IMG/VR virus record: IMGVR_UViG_3300010373_000018
Location: 1 to 43,501 of that record
Length of the DNA: 43,501 nucleotides
Origin: a virus
Direction: 5' to 3' (one strand)
The stretch's first letter is position 1. Each line of letters begins with the position of its first letter. Both the position numbers and the translations under genes were made by a program. Shown one piece after another: positions 1 through 7,089 of this stretch. The notes below the pieces were generated by a model. It did no database searches and was not told the origin of the DNA. It saw nothing but the letters and a program-made list of their open reading frames with translations.

Positions 1-123
1 CCAACTTTTGCAATTTTAACTGGGATTGTTTCACCAGACTTCGCTAAATCAAAAAGCGCTTTAAAACTAGCTTCGCTTGGTAGTAAGCCTGAATCAATTG
101 CATTCCCGTCACCGTTCATTGTC
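1..123. repeat. Terminal direct repeat, left copy (circular overlap)
   Basis: These 123 bases recur exactly at 43379-43501. The repeat lies inside one reading frame, and joining the two window ends restores a continuous tail tube gene. The simplest reading is the overlap left when a circular or circularly permuted genome is assembled, giving a unique length of about 43,378 bp. A true short terminal redundancy cannot be excluded from sequence alone. Confidence 0.95.
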
Positions 124-299
124 GAACTTTTGTTTCCTGCAGCACCTCCGCCCCATCCATCTGAACACTTTGAATTTCCATCAATTGCATCAGTAGAAAT
201 TTCAAACCCATTTGTTGTAATACATGCTACCGTCAACCAAGTTGTTGCTGGTTTAATAAATAAAAGGTAGTCCTTCCCGTTCTCAAATCTGTCTGCCAT
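1..299 (-). CDS. Major tail tube protein, N-terminal part (gene crosses the circle junction)
   Basis: The frame starts at ATG 297-299 (MADRFENG...) and runs off the left edge. It continues in frame at 43378 down to a stop at 43246, for about 143 residues in all. A purine-rich AAAGAGGT precedes the start. The protein resembles the product of 1187-1687 in its N-terminal part (a block ending LTVACITTNGF here and MTVACLTTNDL there) and in its C-terminal FSVTFQG/FNVTFRG block. That pattern, and the position after the tail terminator and before the chaperones, fits a TP901-1/phiE125-type major tail protein that polymerises into the tail tube. Function is inferred from synteny and fold-like pattern, not from a catalytic motif. 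Confidence 0.75.
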   Translation of the reverse strand, partial: MADRFENGKDYLLFIKPATTWLTVACITTNGFEISTDAIDGNSKCSDGWGGGAAGNKSSTMNGDGNAIDSGLLPSEASFKALFDLAKSGETIPVKIAKV

Positions 300-322
300 C
301 TTTTTACCTCTTTAAATTGTTA

Positions 323-760
323 TTAAATACTATTTATATTATGCTGAAAAGTTAAAATCTTTGTAATTATCCTCTGATCAGCTGTTTCATCTATCAATGT
401 TTTGTTCATAATTAATCTAGTTTTCCAGATATGGAATCCGTTTACAATGATGCCTGTTTCTCCATTTTCTGGATAAACAATATCTAGGACCATATTTGCG
501 ATGTCTTCACCGACCTTTTTAGTTCCAACTCCTTTCGGGAATGTTGTTACTATATTTAAACTTATTGCGTTGTCAGTGGCAAAAGAACACTTTAAACTCT
601 CTTCAGTGAATGTTTGTCCTGAGATGATAATGTAGTTAGTTGAAATATCTTTCGAATCTCTGATTTCATCGAAAACGGGAACCGGAATTGATTTGTAGAC
701 CAAATTATCCAGTGCTTCAACATATCCTACTCTAATTTCATAACTTGGATCTAACCTCAT
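323..760 (-). CDS. Tail terminator/completion protein (DUF3168-like)
   Basis: 145 residues. It lies between the gp10-like gene (4-nt overlap) and the major tail tube gene, the position of the tail terminator in HK97-like phages. That protein caps the growing tube and joins it to the head. The sequence shows an N-terminal segment on a short interval (YVEALDN), a central IPVPVFDE stretch and beta-rich segments ending in ITKILTFQHN, like DUF3168/gp17-type terminators that begin with alpha helix and then pair beta strands. There is no catalytic motif. The assignment rests mostly on gene order. Confidence 0.6.
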   Translation of the reverse strand: MRLDPSYEIRVGYVEALDNLVYKSIPVPVFDEIRDSKDISTNYIIISGQTFTEESLKCSFATDNAISLNIVTTFPKGVGTKKVGEDIANMVLDIVYPENGETGIIVNGFHIWKTRLIMNKTLIDETADQRIITKILTFQHNINSI

Positions 761-1197
761 CTCTGCAATGCCTTTCTTACATTAAGTACAAAACTATTTG
801 TTTGAGATATCCACGCTGGTACCAAATAACTATGCTCTTTGGTCTTGCCTTTCTTATTCTCTATAAAACTCTCTGCAACGTCTTGCCATTCCTTTGGCAA
901 AGTTGGTACGTAATCTGCTGCATAAATACCAGTACCAAATTCAAGATAAACAGGTATATTTCTCATTAATCGGTTTTCCGATGGCAAACCTTTAACTAAA
1001 ATAATGTACCCGTACCCATTTTGATTAGATACTATCTCACCACTTATGAGTTTATCGATCATCTGAGGTGCATTTAGCTTAGCTACAAACACAACATTGC
1101 TTCCTGTAGTTCTAACAACCTCTCTTACGCCATTTCTGTAAAGCTTTGCTTTTCCTTTTAACATGGCCTGCGTTTGCTTTAATCCTTTAATCGCCAT
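757..1197 (-). CDS. HK97 gp10-like tail component
   Basis: About 146 residues from the ATG at 1195-1197 (MAIKGLKQTQAML). A start 12 nt upstream is possible but overlaps the previous gene more. Features match the HK97 gp10 family: an N-terminal amphipathic helix, a hydrophobic VVFVAKLNAP segment, a central VYLEFGTGIYAADY motif (the family's EFGT) and a C-terminal VRKAL helix. gp10-like proteins act at the head-tail joint or tail neck. It overlaps the downstream terminator gene by 4 nt and the upstream tube paralogue by about 11 nt, so translation is probably coupled. Confidence 0.7.
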   Translation of the reverse strand: MAIKGLKQTQAMLKGKAKLYRNGVREVVRTTGSNVVFVAKLNAPQMIDKLISGEIVSNQNGYGYIILVKGLPSENRLMRNIPVYLEFGTGIYAADYVPTLPKEWQDVAESFIENKKGKTKEHSYLVPAWISQTNSFVLNVRKALQR

Positions 1198-1687
1198 GAA
1201 CTTCAACAACTATCTTTTCCCCTGTATTTGGAACTATATATTTACCGAATGTATCCGCTAAGTACTTATAAAACCCTCCATTGATCTTACCTTTTCCTCT
1301 GAATGTTACATTGAAAGAAAAAGCTTGATTCATTGTCTGATTCTCGTTATAATCCGTAATGGTAACCACCCCCTGACGGACATATAAAGAACCTAACTTA
1401 GCAATCTTAATATTAAATGGCTCACCAGTTACAGATAGCTTAAATAATGCTTCGTGGCTAACTTGAGACTCTTCTAAGCTGTCACTTATTGCATAGCCAC
1501 TTGCCGAAATTGTAAAAGAACGTTTTGTATTTCTATGATTAGCCCAATCTCCATCACATCCACTGGATGTTTCTATGATATCAGACTGCACTTGCAAATC
1601 ATTCGTAGTTAAACAGGCGACGGTCATCCAATTTGTATCAGCTGATCTTTTAATAAAAACAAAATATTCGCTCCCGTTCTCTATCAT
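1187..1687 (-). CDS. Second tail tube-like protein (paralogue of the tube gene at the circle junction)
   Basis: 166 residues. The start (MIENGSEYFVFIK) and the block MTVACLTTNDLQVQSD align with the tail tube protein encoded across the window ends, as do the KLGSLYVRQGVVTI region and the FSFNVTFRGKG tail. It has an extra C-terminal segment of about 30 residues (FYKYLADTFG...). The gene overlaps its upstream neighbour by 1 nt. Two tube-like proteins in one operon suggests duplication, with one forming the main tube and the other a neck or minor tail ring. Which is the major one is not certain; the junction gene sits where the major tail protein usually lies. Confidence 0.65.
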   Translation of the reverse strand: MIENGSEYFVFIKRSADTNWMTVACLTTNDLQVQSDIIETSSGCDGDWANHRNTKRSFTISASGYAISDSLEESQVSHEALFKLSVTGEPFNIKIAKLGSLYVRQGVVTITDYNENQTMNQAFSFNVTFRGKGKINGGFYKYLADTFGKYIVPNTGEKIVVEVHGD

Positions 1688-2025
1688 TATACTTTACTTG
1701 CTACTGCTATGATCTCTAAATGTGTGTTAGCATCCTCTATATTGTCAATTCCGTCTATTGCGTAATCTTTACCCTTAATGATAATTCTCATATCACTAGT
1801 GACAGTTTTATCAGATCGGTATCTAACCTTTAAAGCAAAAACCTTTTTCAATCTATCCTGATAGTTTTCAGCAACTCTGGTTGCTCTGATCTCCCTTACC
1901 TCTGCCCATGTTTCCCAGTACTTCACAAAGCTTGACTCTGTTCCGCCTCCTGGATCCTTTACTACCTCAAGACGGTTGATTGTGATCATTACATCTCGTC
2001 GACCAATTGATTTATTTAAAGACAT
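1687..2025 (-). CDS. Head closure / head-tail adaptor protein
   Basis: 112 residues. The pattern IGRRDVMITI...DPGGGTESSFVKYWETWAEVREI...FALKVRYRSD...MRIIIKGKDYAIDGIDNIEDANTHLEIIAV is typical of the SPP1 gp16-like/HK97 gp7-like head closure family: an all-beta protein with W-A-V-R near the middle and an I-x-G-x-x-Y turn before the last strands. It would close the capsid after packaging and form part of the connector. It overlaps the upstream connector gene by 10 nt and the downstream gene by 1 nt. Confidence 0.75.
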   Translation of the reverse strand: MSLNKSIGRRDVMITINRLEVVKDPGGGTESSFVKYWETWAEVREIRATRVAENYQDRLKKVFALKVRYRSDKTVTSDMRIIIKGKDYAIDGIDNIEDANTHLEIIAVASKV

Positions 2026-2540
2026 AGGTTCCGATTATAGGGTCTAACCAAGTTCTTGGTGCTGTTAGATAAATTACTCGCAGATTGAACCTGATTGTTG
2101 CCGTTTACAATAAAGTTTTCTCTGTTATCGTAATCAGTTGCAATCTGCTTAAGCACTGCTAACTTAATATCTGGGGGCAATGGTTGAAAACCTGCTTTAT
2201 AGGTGATGTAGTAATCTCCACTATACTTAAAAGTGATTTTATTCTTGACCTTTGGATCAAAAGGAAGATTATTACCATCAGCATCCACAGCACTTTCAAT
2301 CTCTATAACAGGAGATCTTGGAAGCCATAAGGTTTTGTCAGTATCAGAATAAACCTGTATTCTTTTTTCAACTATAGAGATGTTGGCCCACATTTCAATA
2401 GATGATCGAGCAGAACTAATGATGTCGGTTAATATTGCATCTTCTCCTGTGTAATCACCATCAATCTTACAGTAAGCCTTTGCTTCTGCTAGGGTTACCG
2501 GTTCGGGGCCTATAATTTCTAATACTTGAATATCTAACAT
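2016..2540 (-). CDS. Head-tail connector protein (phiE125 gp8 / HK97 gp6-like)
   Basis: 174 residues. The N-terminus (EPVTLAEAKAYCKIDGDYTGEDAILTDIISSARSSIEMW) is the signature of phiE125 gp8/HK97 gp6-like connectors: a V-T-L-x-E-A-K helix, an acidic loop and a second helix ending in a tryptophan. The middle (PRSPVIEIESAVDADG) and YKAGFQPLPPDIKLAVLKQI match the rest of the family. It forms the ring beneath the portal. It shares 1 nt with the upstream small gene and overlaps the head closure gene by 10 nt. Confidence 0.8.
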   Translation of the reverse strand: MLDIQVLEIIGPEPVTLAEAKAYCKIDGDYTGEDAILTDIISSARSSIEMWANISIVEKRIQVYSDTDKTLWLPRSPVIEIESAVDADGNNLPFDPKVKNKITFKYSGDYYITYKAGFQPLPPDIKLAVLKQIATDYDNRENFIVNGNNQVQSASNLSNSTKNLVRPYNRNLCL

Positions 2541-2749
2541 TATGCCTTGAATTCTTTTGTTTTTCTAACCTGTTTTTCCTCCTTTTGAGCAACTGTCGGA
2601 TATTGCAAAACCTCAACCCAATTCTTCTCAATGTATCGCTTAGCTTTTGTTTCGCTTGATTCATCAAACACATCACCAGGATGATAAAACCCTCCACAAT
2701 TGCATGTAGGTTTTTTACTGATTAATACTAATGCTTTAAATTTGTACAT
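2540..2749 (-). CDS. Small head-operon protein, unknown function
   Basis: 69 residues from the ATG at 2747-2749 (MYKFKALVLI). The longer frame extending to 2857 would run through a tRNA-like element and into the preceding gene, so the internal start is preferred. The sequence has a CNCGGFYHPGDVFDESSETKAKR segment, in which the pair of cysteines and GDVFD could form a small beta domain. The lysine/glutamate-rich C-terminus looks disordered. No family is recognised. Its place between capsid and connector genes suggests a head accessory role, which is inference. Confidence 0.6.
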   Translation of the reverse strand: MYKFKALVLISKKPTCNCGGFYHPGDVFDESSETKAKRYIEKNWVEVLQYPTVAQKEEKQVRKTKEFKA

Positions 2750-2763
2750 ATCCTTTAAATTTG

Positions 2764-2807
2764 TAGCAGTTAGAGGAATCGAACCTCTAACTTGTACCAT
2801 ACTGCTA
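2764..2807 (-). ncRNA. tRNA-like element 3 (acceptor-like stem plus T-arm, no anticodon arm)
   Basis: On the minus strand, TAGCAGT (2807-2801) pairs perfectly with ACTGCTA (2770-2764). Between them is an 11-nt linker containing GG, then TAGAGG, a canonical T-loop TTCGATT (2783-2777) and CCTCTA. The two helices abut, as acceptor and T stems do in tRNA. There is no room for anticodon or D stems. The element begins on the TAG stop codon of the 2805-2963 gene and ends 15 nt before the next start. It resembles the minimal RNase P substrate and the tRNA-like domain of tmRNA. Role unknown. Confidence 0.5.
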
Positions 2808-2963
2808 AGGTTTTTTAATAAATCCTTTTGAAAGTAGGTTGTCAACTTGTAGTACACCTACTTTTAGCTTTTTACCTTCCTTTTCATAAGGATGTTCTTT
2901 TGTTGCAATTACTTCAACTCTTTTCTGAGCATCAATGATTTTAATTTCCTTTTTATCTGCCAT
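2805..2963 (-). CDS. Small basic protein after the capsid gene, unknown function
   Basis: 52 residues: starts MADKKEIKIIDAQKRVEVIA and ends SKGFIKKP, with its TAG stop at 2807-2805. It fills the gap between the capsid gene stop (3023) and the tRNA-like element. Lysine and glutamate are abundant, with alternating hydrophobics (IKIIDA, VEVIA, VGVLQVDNLL) that suggest a small beta-strand fold with a final helix. Small proteins like this are common beside capsid genes. A role as head decoration or assembly factor would be a guess. Confidence 0.65.
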   Translation of the reverse strand: MADKKEIKIIDAQKRVEVIATKEHPYEKEGKKLKVGVLQVDNLLSKGFIKKP

Positions 2964-3022
2964 GACTTTTACAAATTTTACTTTAATACTACTAAAAATG
3001 TAGGGGTAGTTCCCCCTGCATA

Positions 3023-4246
3023 CTATGGTGTTGGAACTTCTTTGATAGCGGCCTTTACATTTGAGAATGTATCATGAACAAATGCATTACGATCGTGACG
3101 TTTTACATAAGCATGCATGAATTTCTCTAAGACAACTGTCCGTAAATTTCTACGTAAGTCGTCGTTTTCAACCCCGATTTCCATTGTTAATCCACCAACA
3201 GGACGAACGCGAAATTTAGTGAAATCACCTACGATAAACTCTCCTGGTCCCACTTCATCACTTACTACTAATCGTACATTACCGATGAATGTACCATCTT
3301 TAGTATTGAATAAAGGCAGTACATAATGACCATCCTCACCTTTAGTCAAAACCAAATTAAGATGATCCACTGATGGAACTAATGCAATATTTGGATTATG
3401 TCCTGTTTGTGAAACTTGCAGAGCAGCTGCAGCAATTGCATCATAATTGTTTGGATCTACGACACTTAAACCGGTTACATTGAATGGTGATGTAAACTTT
3501 AATAAGCCATCGATCTCTTTTGGAGTAACAGATGAATCTCCACTAATAAGTTTAATGTCGATTTCATCCTCTATCGCTTGAATACCGTCTACACGCAATT
3601 CTGATTCAAATTGATCAACAAATTTCAAAGTCTCAGTTGTAACTTTAAACACTACAGCTACTTTTTTAACTTTCGATTCATCATCTACGAATTCAAAAGA
3701 ACGCAGTGGCTTCAATGCTCCCTCAGCAGTGAACTCAGCTGTACCTTCCTCGTTCACTTTAGAAACATATGTGATCAAACCGGCATCAGTTGCCTGTGTA
3801 TTTACCAATTCGGAAATGCGAGGATATACACGTGGAGCACGGCTAATATTTCGATCAACCTCTGTCCTGTACATACTAGGAGAATTACCCGCAACAGTAA
3901 CTGTAGTCATTGGACTTGCAACAGCTTTGATCTCAAATTTTTGTCCTTTAGTTGATGTCGATGACTCAGCAATTGCTTTGAATGCTTCTTCATGATCTTT
4001 CAATTCCTCAGACAATGATTTTACCTTTTCTTGTTGGACACCACCCTGTAATCTAACATCAAGATCATCCAAATGCTTTTGCATGACTTTAGCGTTATCT
4101 TCCGACTCTTTAAGTTTCGTTTCTAAGTCAGATGCTTTCTTTTCAGCTGCATCGGCTTTCGTTTGGGCATCTTTGACTGCTTTTTCATTTGCGTCAAGTT
4201 GATTTTTAAACCCTTTTACTTTTTCTTCTACTTCGTTTTCTTCCAT
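3023..4246 (-). CDS. Major capsid protein, HK97 fold
   Basis: 407 residues. Residues 1-100 are charged and heptad-like (KDAQTKADAAEKKASDLETKL), matching the coiled-coil delta domain that acts as internal scaffold and is cut off by the protease. The remainder carries HK97-fold hallmarks: an N-arm, ISELVNTQATDAG and YVSKVNEEGTAEFTAEG (the E-loop region), KKVAVVFKVTTETLKFVDQ (spine helix), IDIKLISGD, ALVPSVDHLNLV, and the P-domain/C-terminal block VVSDEVGPGEFIVGDF...KRHDRNAFV. The prohead protease lies immediately upstream in transcription, as expected. Maturation cleavage probably falls near residues 95-110; the exact site cannot be read. Confidence 0.9.
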   Translation of the reverse strand: MEENEVEEKVKGFKNQLDANEKAVKDAQTKADAAEKKASDLETKLKESEDNAKVMQKHLDDLDVRLQGGVQQEKVKSLSEELKDHEEAFKAIAESSTSTKGQKFEIKAVASPMTTVTVAGNSPSMYRTEVDRNISRAPRVYPRISELVNTQATDAGLITYVSKVNEEGTAEFTAEGALKPLRSFEFVDDESKVKKVAVVFKVTTETLKFVDQFESELRVDGIQAIEDEIDIKLISGDSSVTPKEIDGLLKFTSPFNVTGLSVVDPNNYDAIAAAALQVSQTGHNPNIALVPSVDHLNLVLTKGEDGHYVLPLFNTKDGTFIGNVRLVVSDEVGPGEFIVGDFTKFRVRPVGGLTMEIGVENDDLRRNLRTVVLEKFMHAYVKRHDRNAFVHDTFSNVKAAIKEVPTP

Positions 4247-4279
4247 CTCACTTATCCTTCTACGGTGAAAAAATTGTTT

Positions 4280-4954
4280 TTATAAATATTTCAATACAGA
4301 TTTGGTGTAGACCGTCGGCTTAGTCTCATCCGAAGTGCCCGAAGACGGCTTAAGAGAGTCGTAAAGTGACTTGATACGTTCTGTTAATTGAATGAATGTC
4401 TCATCTGTATACTTGCCGTTTCTCACGGCCTTTTCTAGCATGGTAATCGTCGCTATGATATCTTCAGCAGATTTAATACCTACAATAGGTGTGTTTGAGT
4501 TAGCACCCCAAAATTGAAGGCTCGAACCCTCTAACAAAGCATTCTCGTAAATGTAATTAGCATCTGATTTTTGTTGTTCTTTTAACGTGATGTAACCGTG
4601 CGAGTGCTCGGTAATAATCCCATCTTCAACTTGCAGTAAAAAGTCACGACCTGCAGCATGTCTTCCTGCCTTTGACTCATAATATAAACCGAAATTATCT
4701 TCCTTTAGCTCTAAAATCAATGCGACAGCATTTTTCTTATTGTGGTCAAGTAAGTGTTTGATCCTAGGATTTGCTGACTTAGGACCATTTTCTCGTATAG
4801 ACTTAGCAAATGCCCCCTGCACAATGATATCTCCATCACTATCTTTTGATCCAAAATGAGCAAAATAGCCAGTAACAATACCTTGCTTTACATCTACGTC
4901 CTTAAATCCCTGACTTATTCCTTTTGTTAACATCCCCAGCATAATCACCCTCAC
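4280..4954 (-). CDS. Prohead protease, HK97 family (peptidase U35-like)
   Basis: 224 residues; starts 12 or 21 nt further in are also possible. The sequence matches the HK97 protease: VTGYFAHFGSKDSDGDII near the N-terminus, histidines in RIKHLLDHNKK (H67/H71) and the serine in ITEHSHGY (S118), which by position are the catalytic His and Ser. The C-terminal 60 residues (KYTDETFIQLTERIKSL...) are a charged tail. It would cleave the delta domain of the capsid protein during maturation. It is transcribed just upstream of the capsid gene and separated from the portal gene by an unusual 200-bp non-coding stretch. Confidence 0.85.
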   Translation of the reverse strand: MRVIMLGMLTKGISQGFKDVDVKQGIVTGYFAHFGSKDSDGDIIVQGAFAKSIRENGPKSANPRIKHLLDHNKKNAVALILELKEDNFGLYYESKAGRHAAGRDFLLQVEDGIITEHSHGYITLKEQQKSDANYIYENALLEGSSLQFWGANSNTPIVGIKSAEDIIATITMLEKAVRNGKYTDETFIQLTERIKSLYDSLKPSSGTSDETKPTVYTKSVLKYL

Positions 4955-4962
4955 TTAAATAT

Positions 4963-5028
4963 AAAAAGGGCAGAAAATAGAATCACCAACACATAATCAA
5001 ACTGCACTACTCTATCTCTGCCCTTTTT
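4963..5028 (-). terminator. Perfect 12-bp inverted repeat with 42-nt loop between portal and protease genes
   Basis: AAAAAGGGCAGA (4963-4974) is the exact reverse complement of TCTGCCCTTTTT (5017-5028). Read on the minus strand, the second arm ends AGGGC..TTTTT, so the hairpin could act as a partial terminator or an RNA processing/stability element inside the late transcript. The 42-nt loop is much longer than in ordinary intrinsic terminators. It would set the ratio of packaging to capsid gene expression; that is inference. Confidence 0.45.
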
Positions 5029-5088
5029 ATTGTCAATCCCCTGACCACAAATCACCTTCACTATTCTAACTCAATGAACTATTATATC

Positions 5089-5158
5089 GCTAAGATAATT
5101 AGCTAAAATGACTTTAGCAAATTTTTATGCTAAAATAGTTAGAATTTTAGCAAATTAG
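5089..5158. promoter_or_regulatory. Cluster of GCTAAA/TTTAGC boxes (upstream of protease/capsid genes)
   Basis: Within 70 bp occur GCTAAAAT (5102-5109 and 5129-5136), TTTAGCAAAT (5113-5122) and a second TTTTAGCAAAT near 5145-5155, plus a GCTAAG near 5090. The boxes alternate in orientation. The same hexamer recurs at 9350-9387 and 10341-10360, each time upstream of a minus-strand unit. They may be binding sites for a phage or host regulator. No Bacteroidetes -7 box is clear in the stretch. The rest of 4955-5154 holds only the inverted repeat listed separately. Confidence 0.45.
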
Positions 5159-7074
5159 ATAATAGTCTTTACTTTATTACTGTCTGAATACTTCAAAATG
5201 CCAGTATTTAAGTCTTTTAATCCAAAATTATTGAGATCAATATCTAATCCATCATAGCTTAATCCAGTTCCATTTTTGGTGTACGCAATAGTCATGTGAG
5301 GCTTGTAAACTGGGTAATCATTCTGATAATCGAATTTTTCTTTCATCAGTCTGTTTAACCTGGTTAGGTTTCCGTTTAAATCTTGGATATCGATCTTGAT
5401 CACATCATTAACATTTGAAAATACACCTATCTTTCCTGCCTTAATTGAAATAGGATTGGTAGAGATAAATTCATTAACAACATACTTCAGCTTACCCATG
5501 TTTATCTTAGTATCATCAAAACCATAAAGGACAGTTAAGTGTGGTTCAAACTCATACTCCTCCACAATACTTTCCGGAACAAGCTTCATGATGTTAGTTA
5601 CCCATTCATTAATGTCGATATCGGGATAGAACATTAAGCAGCCTTTTAACATTTCCTGCTGTTCTTTGACCGCTTTGTTGCTCTGAACGTTATTGTTTAA
5701 TGGAACAACCTGTTTGCTTTCTGATTGTTGCTTCAATAAATCTGCACTGACAATCTTTACATTTGTTGGATGCAACATCATATCCGAAACAGGATCGGGG
5801 TGTTTATCCCAACCAATAACCGATCTAAATTCATTGTCTGTAAAGTGTCCATTGCCGTACACCTCACGCATTAACTTTACATCGGGCTGTAATTCGGGAT
5901 AAAATGCACTATCAGGCTCTAATACTAATTTTCGCCCTTTATCCTTGGTAAACATTGGAACTAACCATACATTGAAAGCCTCAGTAAGATCATTATGTTG
6001 CGGCATTACAACTTGAGTAACTAAAGCCTTAAATGCTCCATCCTGATTATCATACTTTGCACCTTCTTTTAATCCAACCAATATACCATCAACATTAAAG
6101 ATTGCACATGTCTTTCTTAAGTCTTCCTTATCGGCCTCGATCAATTTCATATCAGCTACACTATCCCCAATATTATGAACCTTTACAGATGCACTAGTAG
6201 CTTGGATGTTCATGTAGTTCTCAGGCCCCTGCAATTTATCTTTAATCCTATCGTTAAGATTGTCCAATTGCTCCTGCGTCATGGATTCTTCGTCAGGGTT
6301 TGGCTTTTCAGCACTTATGAGATATGCACGCCCTCCATTGATATATGCCCTTGTCTGCGCCCTTTGATTTGCTTTCTCTCTATTTATTAAGCTCTGCGCT
6401 ACTTCGATAGGTGCTATAGCATGTAATCCTGCTCCACTATAGTTGTACAATGGATTCCATTTCTTTACATGCAAAATTCTATGTGGCTCAATCTCCATTG
6501 GCTTACCATCAAAATAAAATATGTAACTTTTGATAGGGTTTCTAAAGTCGTTAGAGTAAATAGGCTCTACCAGATGAGGAGGTAATGAGTACAGTGCAAC
6601 AGGCTTGCCGGCATTCAATCCATTCACAGGCATGTCAGCATAAATAAAACACTCTCCTAATGTATTGTAAAATCCCAATAGATCCTCAAGAAATGACATC
6701 CTTGTTTGATAACTATTTGGTTTGTTTAACAGGTCAAGTATTGGACTGCTTTCAACCTCTTTTAATGCCTTAACCTTAAACTCATTTGCTTTGTGAAGGA
6801 ATTCTGCCTTTTGCCTGTAGTTCAAATAATATGCATGCTTTTGTTCATTGGTCACCTCATATAATAACCAAGGACAAGGCTTTGCTTTATCAACGATAAC
6901 TCTTACCACCGAAAAGATGTTGACTGAATTAAACATTGATTCTTCCAGTAATCCGCCCCTACCGCCTTTCAAAAGATCAACAATATCCTTACCTATGCTG
7001 ATCACTGGTGTAAACACTCCATATCCACTGGGTGTATAACTCTTTTTCTTAAATAATCTATCCCACATTCCCAT
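5155..7074 (-). CDS. Portal protein with C-terminal 2H phosphoesterase (LigT-like) domain
   Basis: 639 residues. Residues 1-440 are an HK97-type portal (NIFSVVRVIVDKAK near the start, LGECFIYADMPVNG, YNYSGAGLHAIAP, NVDGILVGLKEGAKYDNQDGAFKAL, HFTDNEFRSVIGWD). After a Gln/Asn/Lys-rich linker, about 445-477, comes a separate domain with two H-x-T motifs, PHLTVLYG (H512, T514) and PHMTIAY (H593, T595), 81 residues apart. This is the signature of the 2H phosphoesterase/2'-5' RNA ligase superfamily. The portal forms the dodecameric DNA gate; the extra domain would be carried on the capsid. Its substrate is unknown. Family members include RNA cyclic phosphodiesterases and the anti-CBASS nuclease Acb1. 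The frame is continuous with no stop between domains. Confidence 0.85.
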   Translation of the reverse strand: MGMWDRLFKKKSYTPSGYGVFTPVISIGKDIVDLLKGGRGGLLEESMFNSVNIFSVVRVIVDKAKPCPWLLYEVTNEQKHAYYLNYRQKAEFLHKANEFKVKALKEVESSPILDLLNKPNSYQTRMSFLEDLLGFYNTLGECFIYADMPVNGLNAGKPVALYSLPPHLVEPIYSNDFRNPIKSYIFYFDGKPMEIEPHRILHVKKWNPLYNYSGAGLHAIAPIEVAQSLINREKANQRAQTRAYINGGRAYLISAEKPNPDEESMTQEQLDNLNDRIKDKLQGPENYMNIQATSASVKVHNIGDSVADMKLIEADKEDLRKTCAIFNVDGILVGLKEGAKYDNQDGAFKALVTQVVMPQHNDLTEAFNVWLVPMFTKDKGRKLVLEPDSAFYPELQPDVKLMREVYGNGHFTDNEFRSVIGWDKHPDPVSDMMLHPTNVKIVSADLLKQQSESKQVVPLNNNVQSNKAVKEQQEMLKGCLMFYPDIDINEWVTNIMKLVPESIVEEYEFEPHLTVLYGFDDTKINMGKLKYVVNEFISTNPISIKAGKIGVFSNVNDVIKIDIQDLNGNLTRLNRLMKEKFDYQNDYPVYKPHMTIAYTKNGTGLSYDGLDIDLNNFGLKDLNTGILKYSDSNKVKTII

Positions 7075-7089
7075 ACCGCACTTATTATT

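Noticed and set aside
4525-4555. T-loop-like sequence (GGTTCGAGCC on the minus strand) in the protease gene
   Set aside because: The flanking bases do not make a 5-bp T-stem or an acceptor stem, and the bases are explained by the protease codons.
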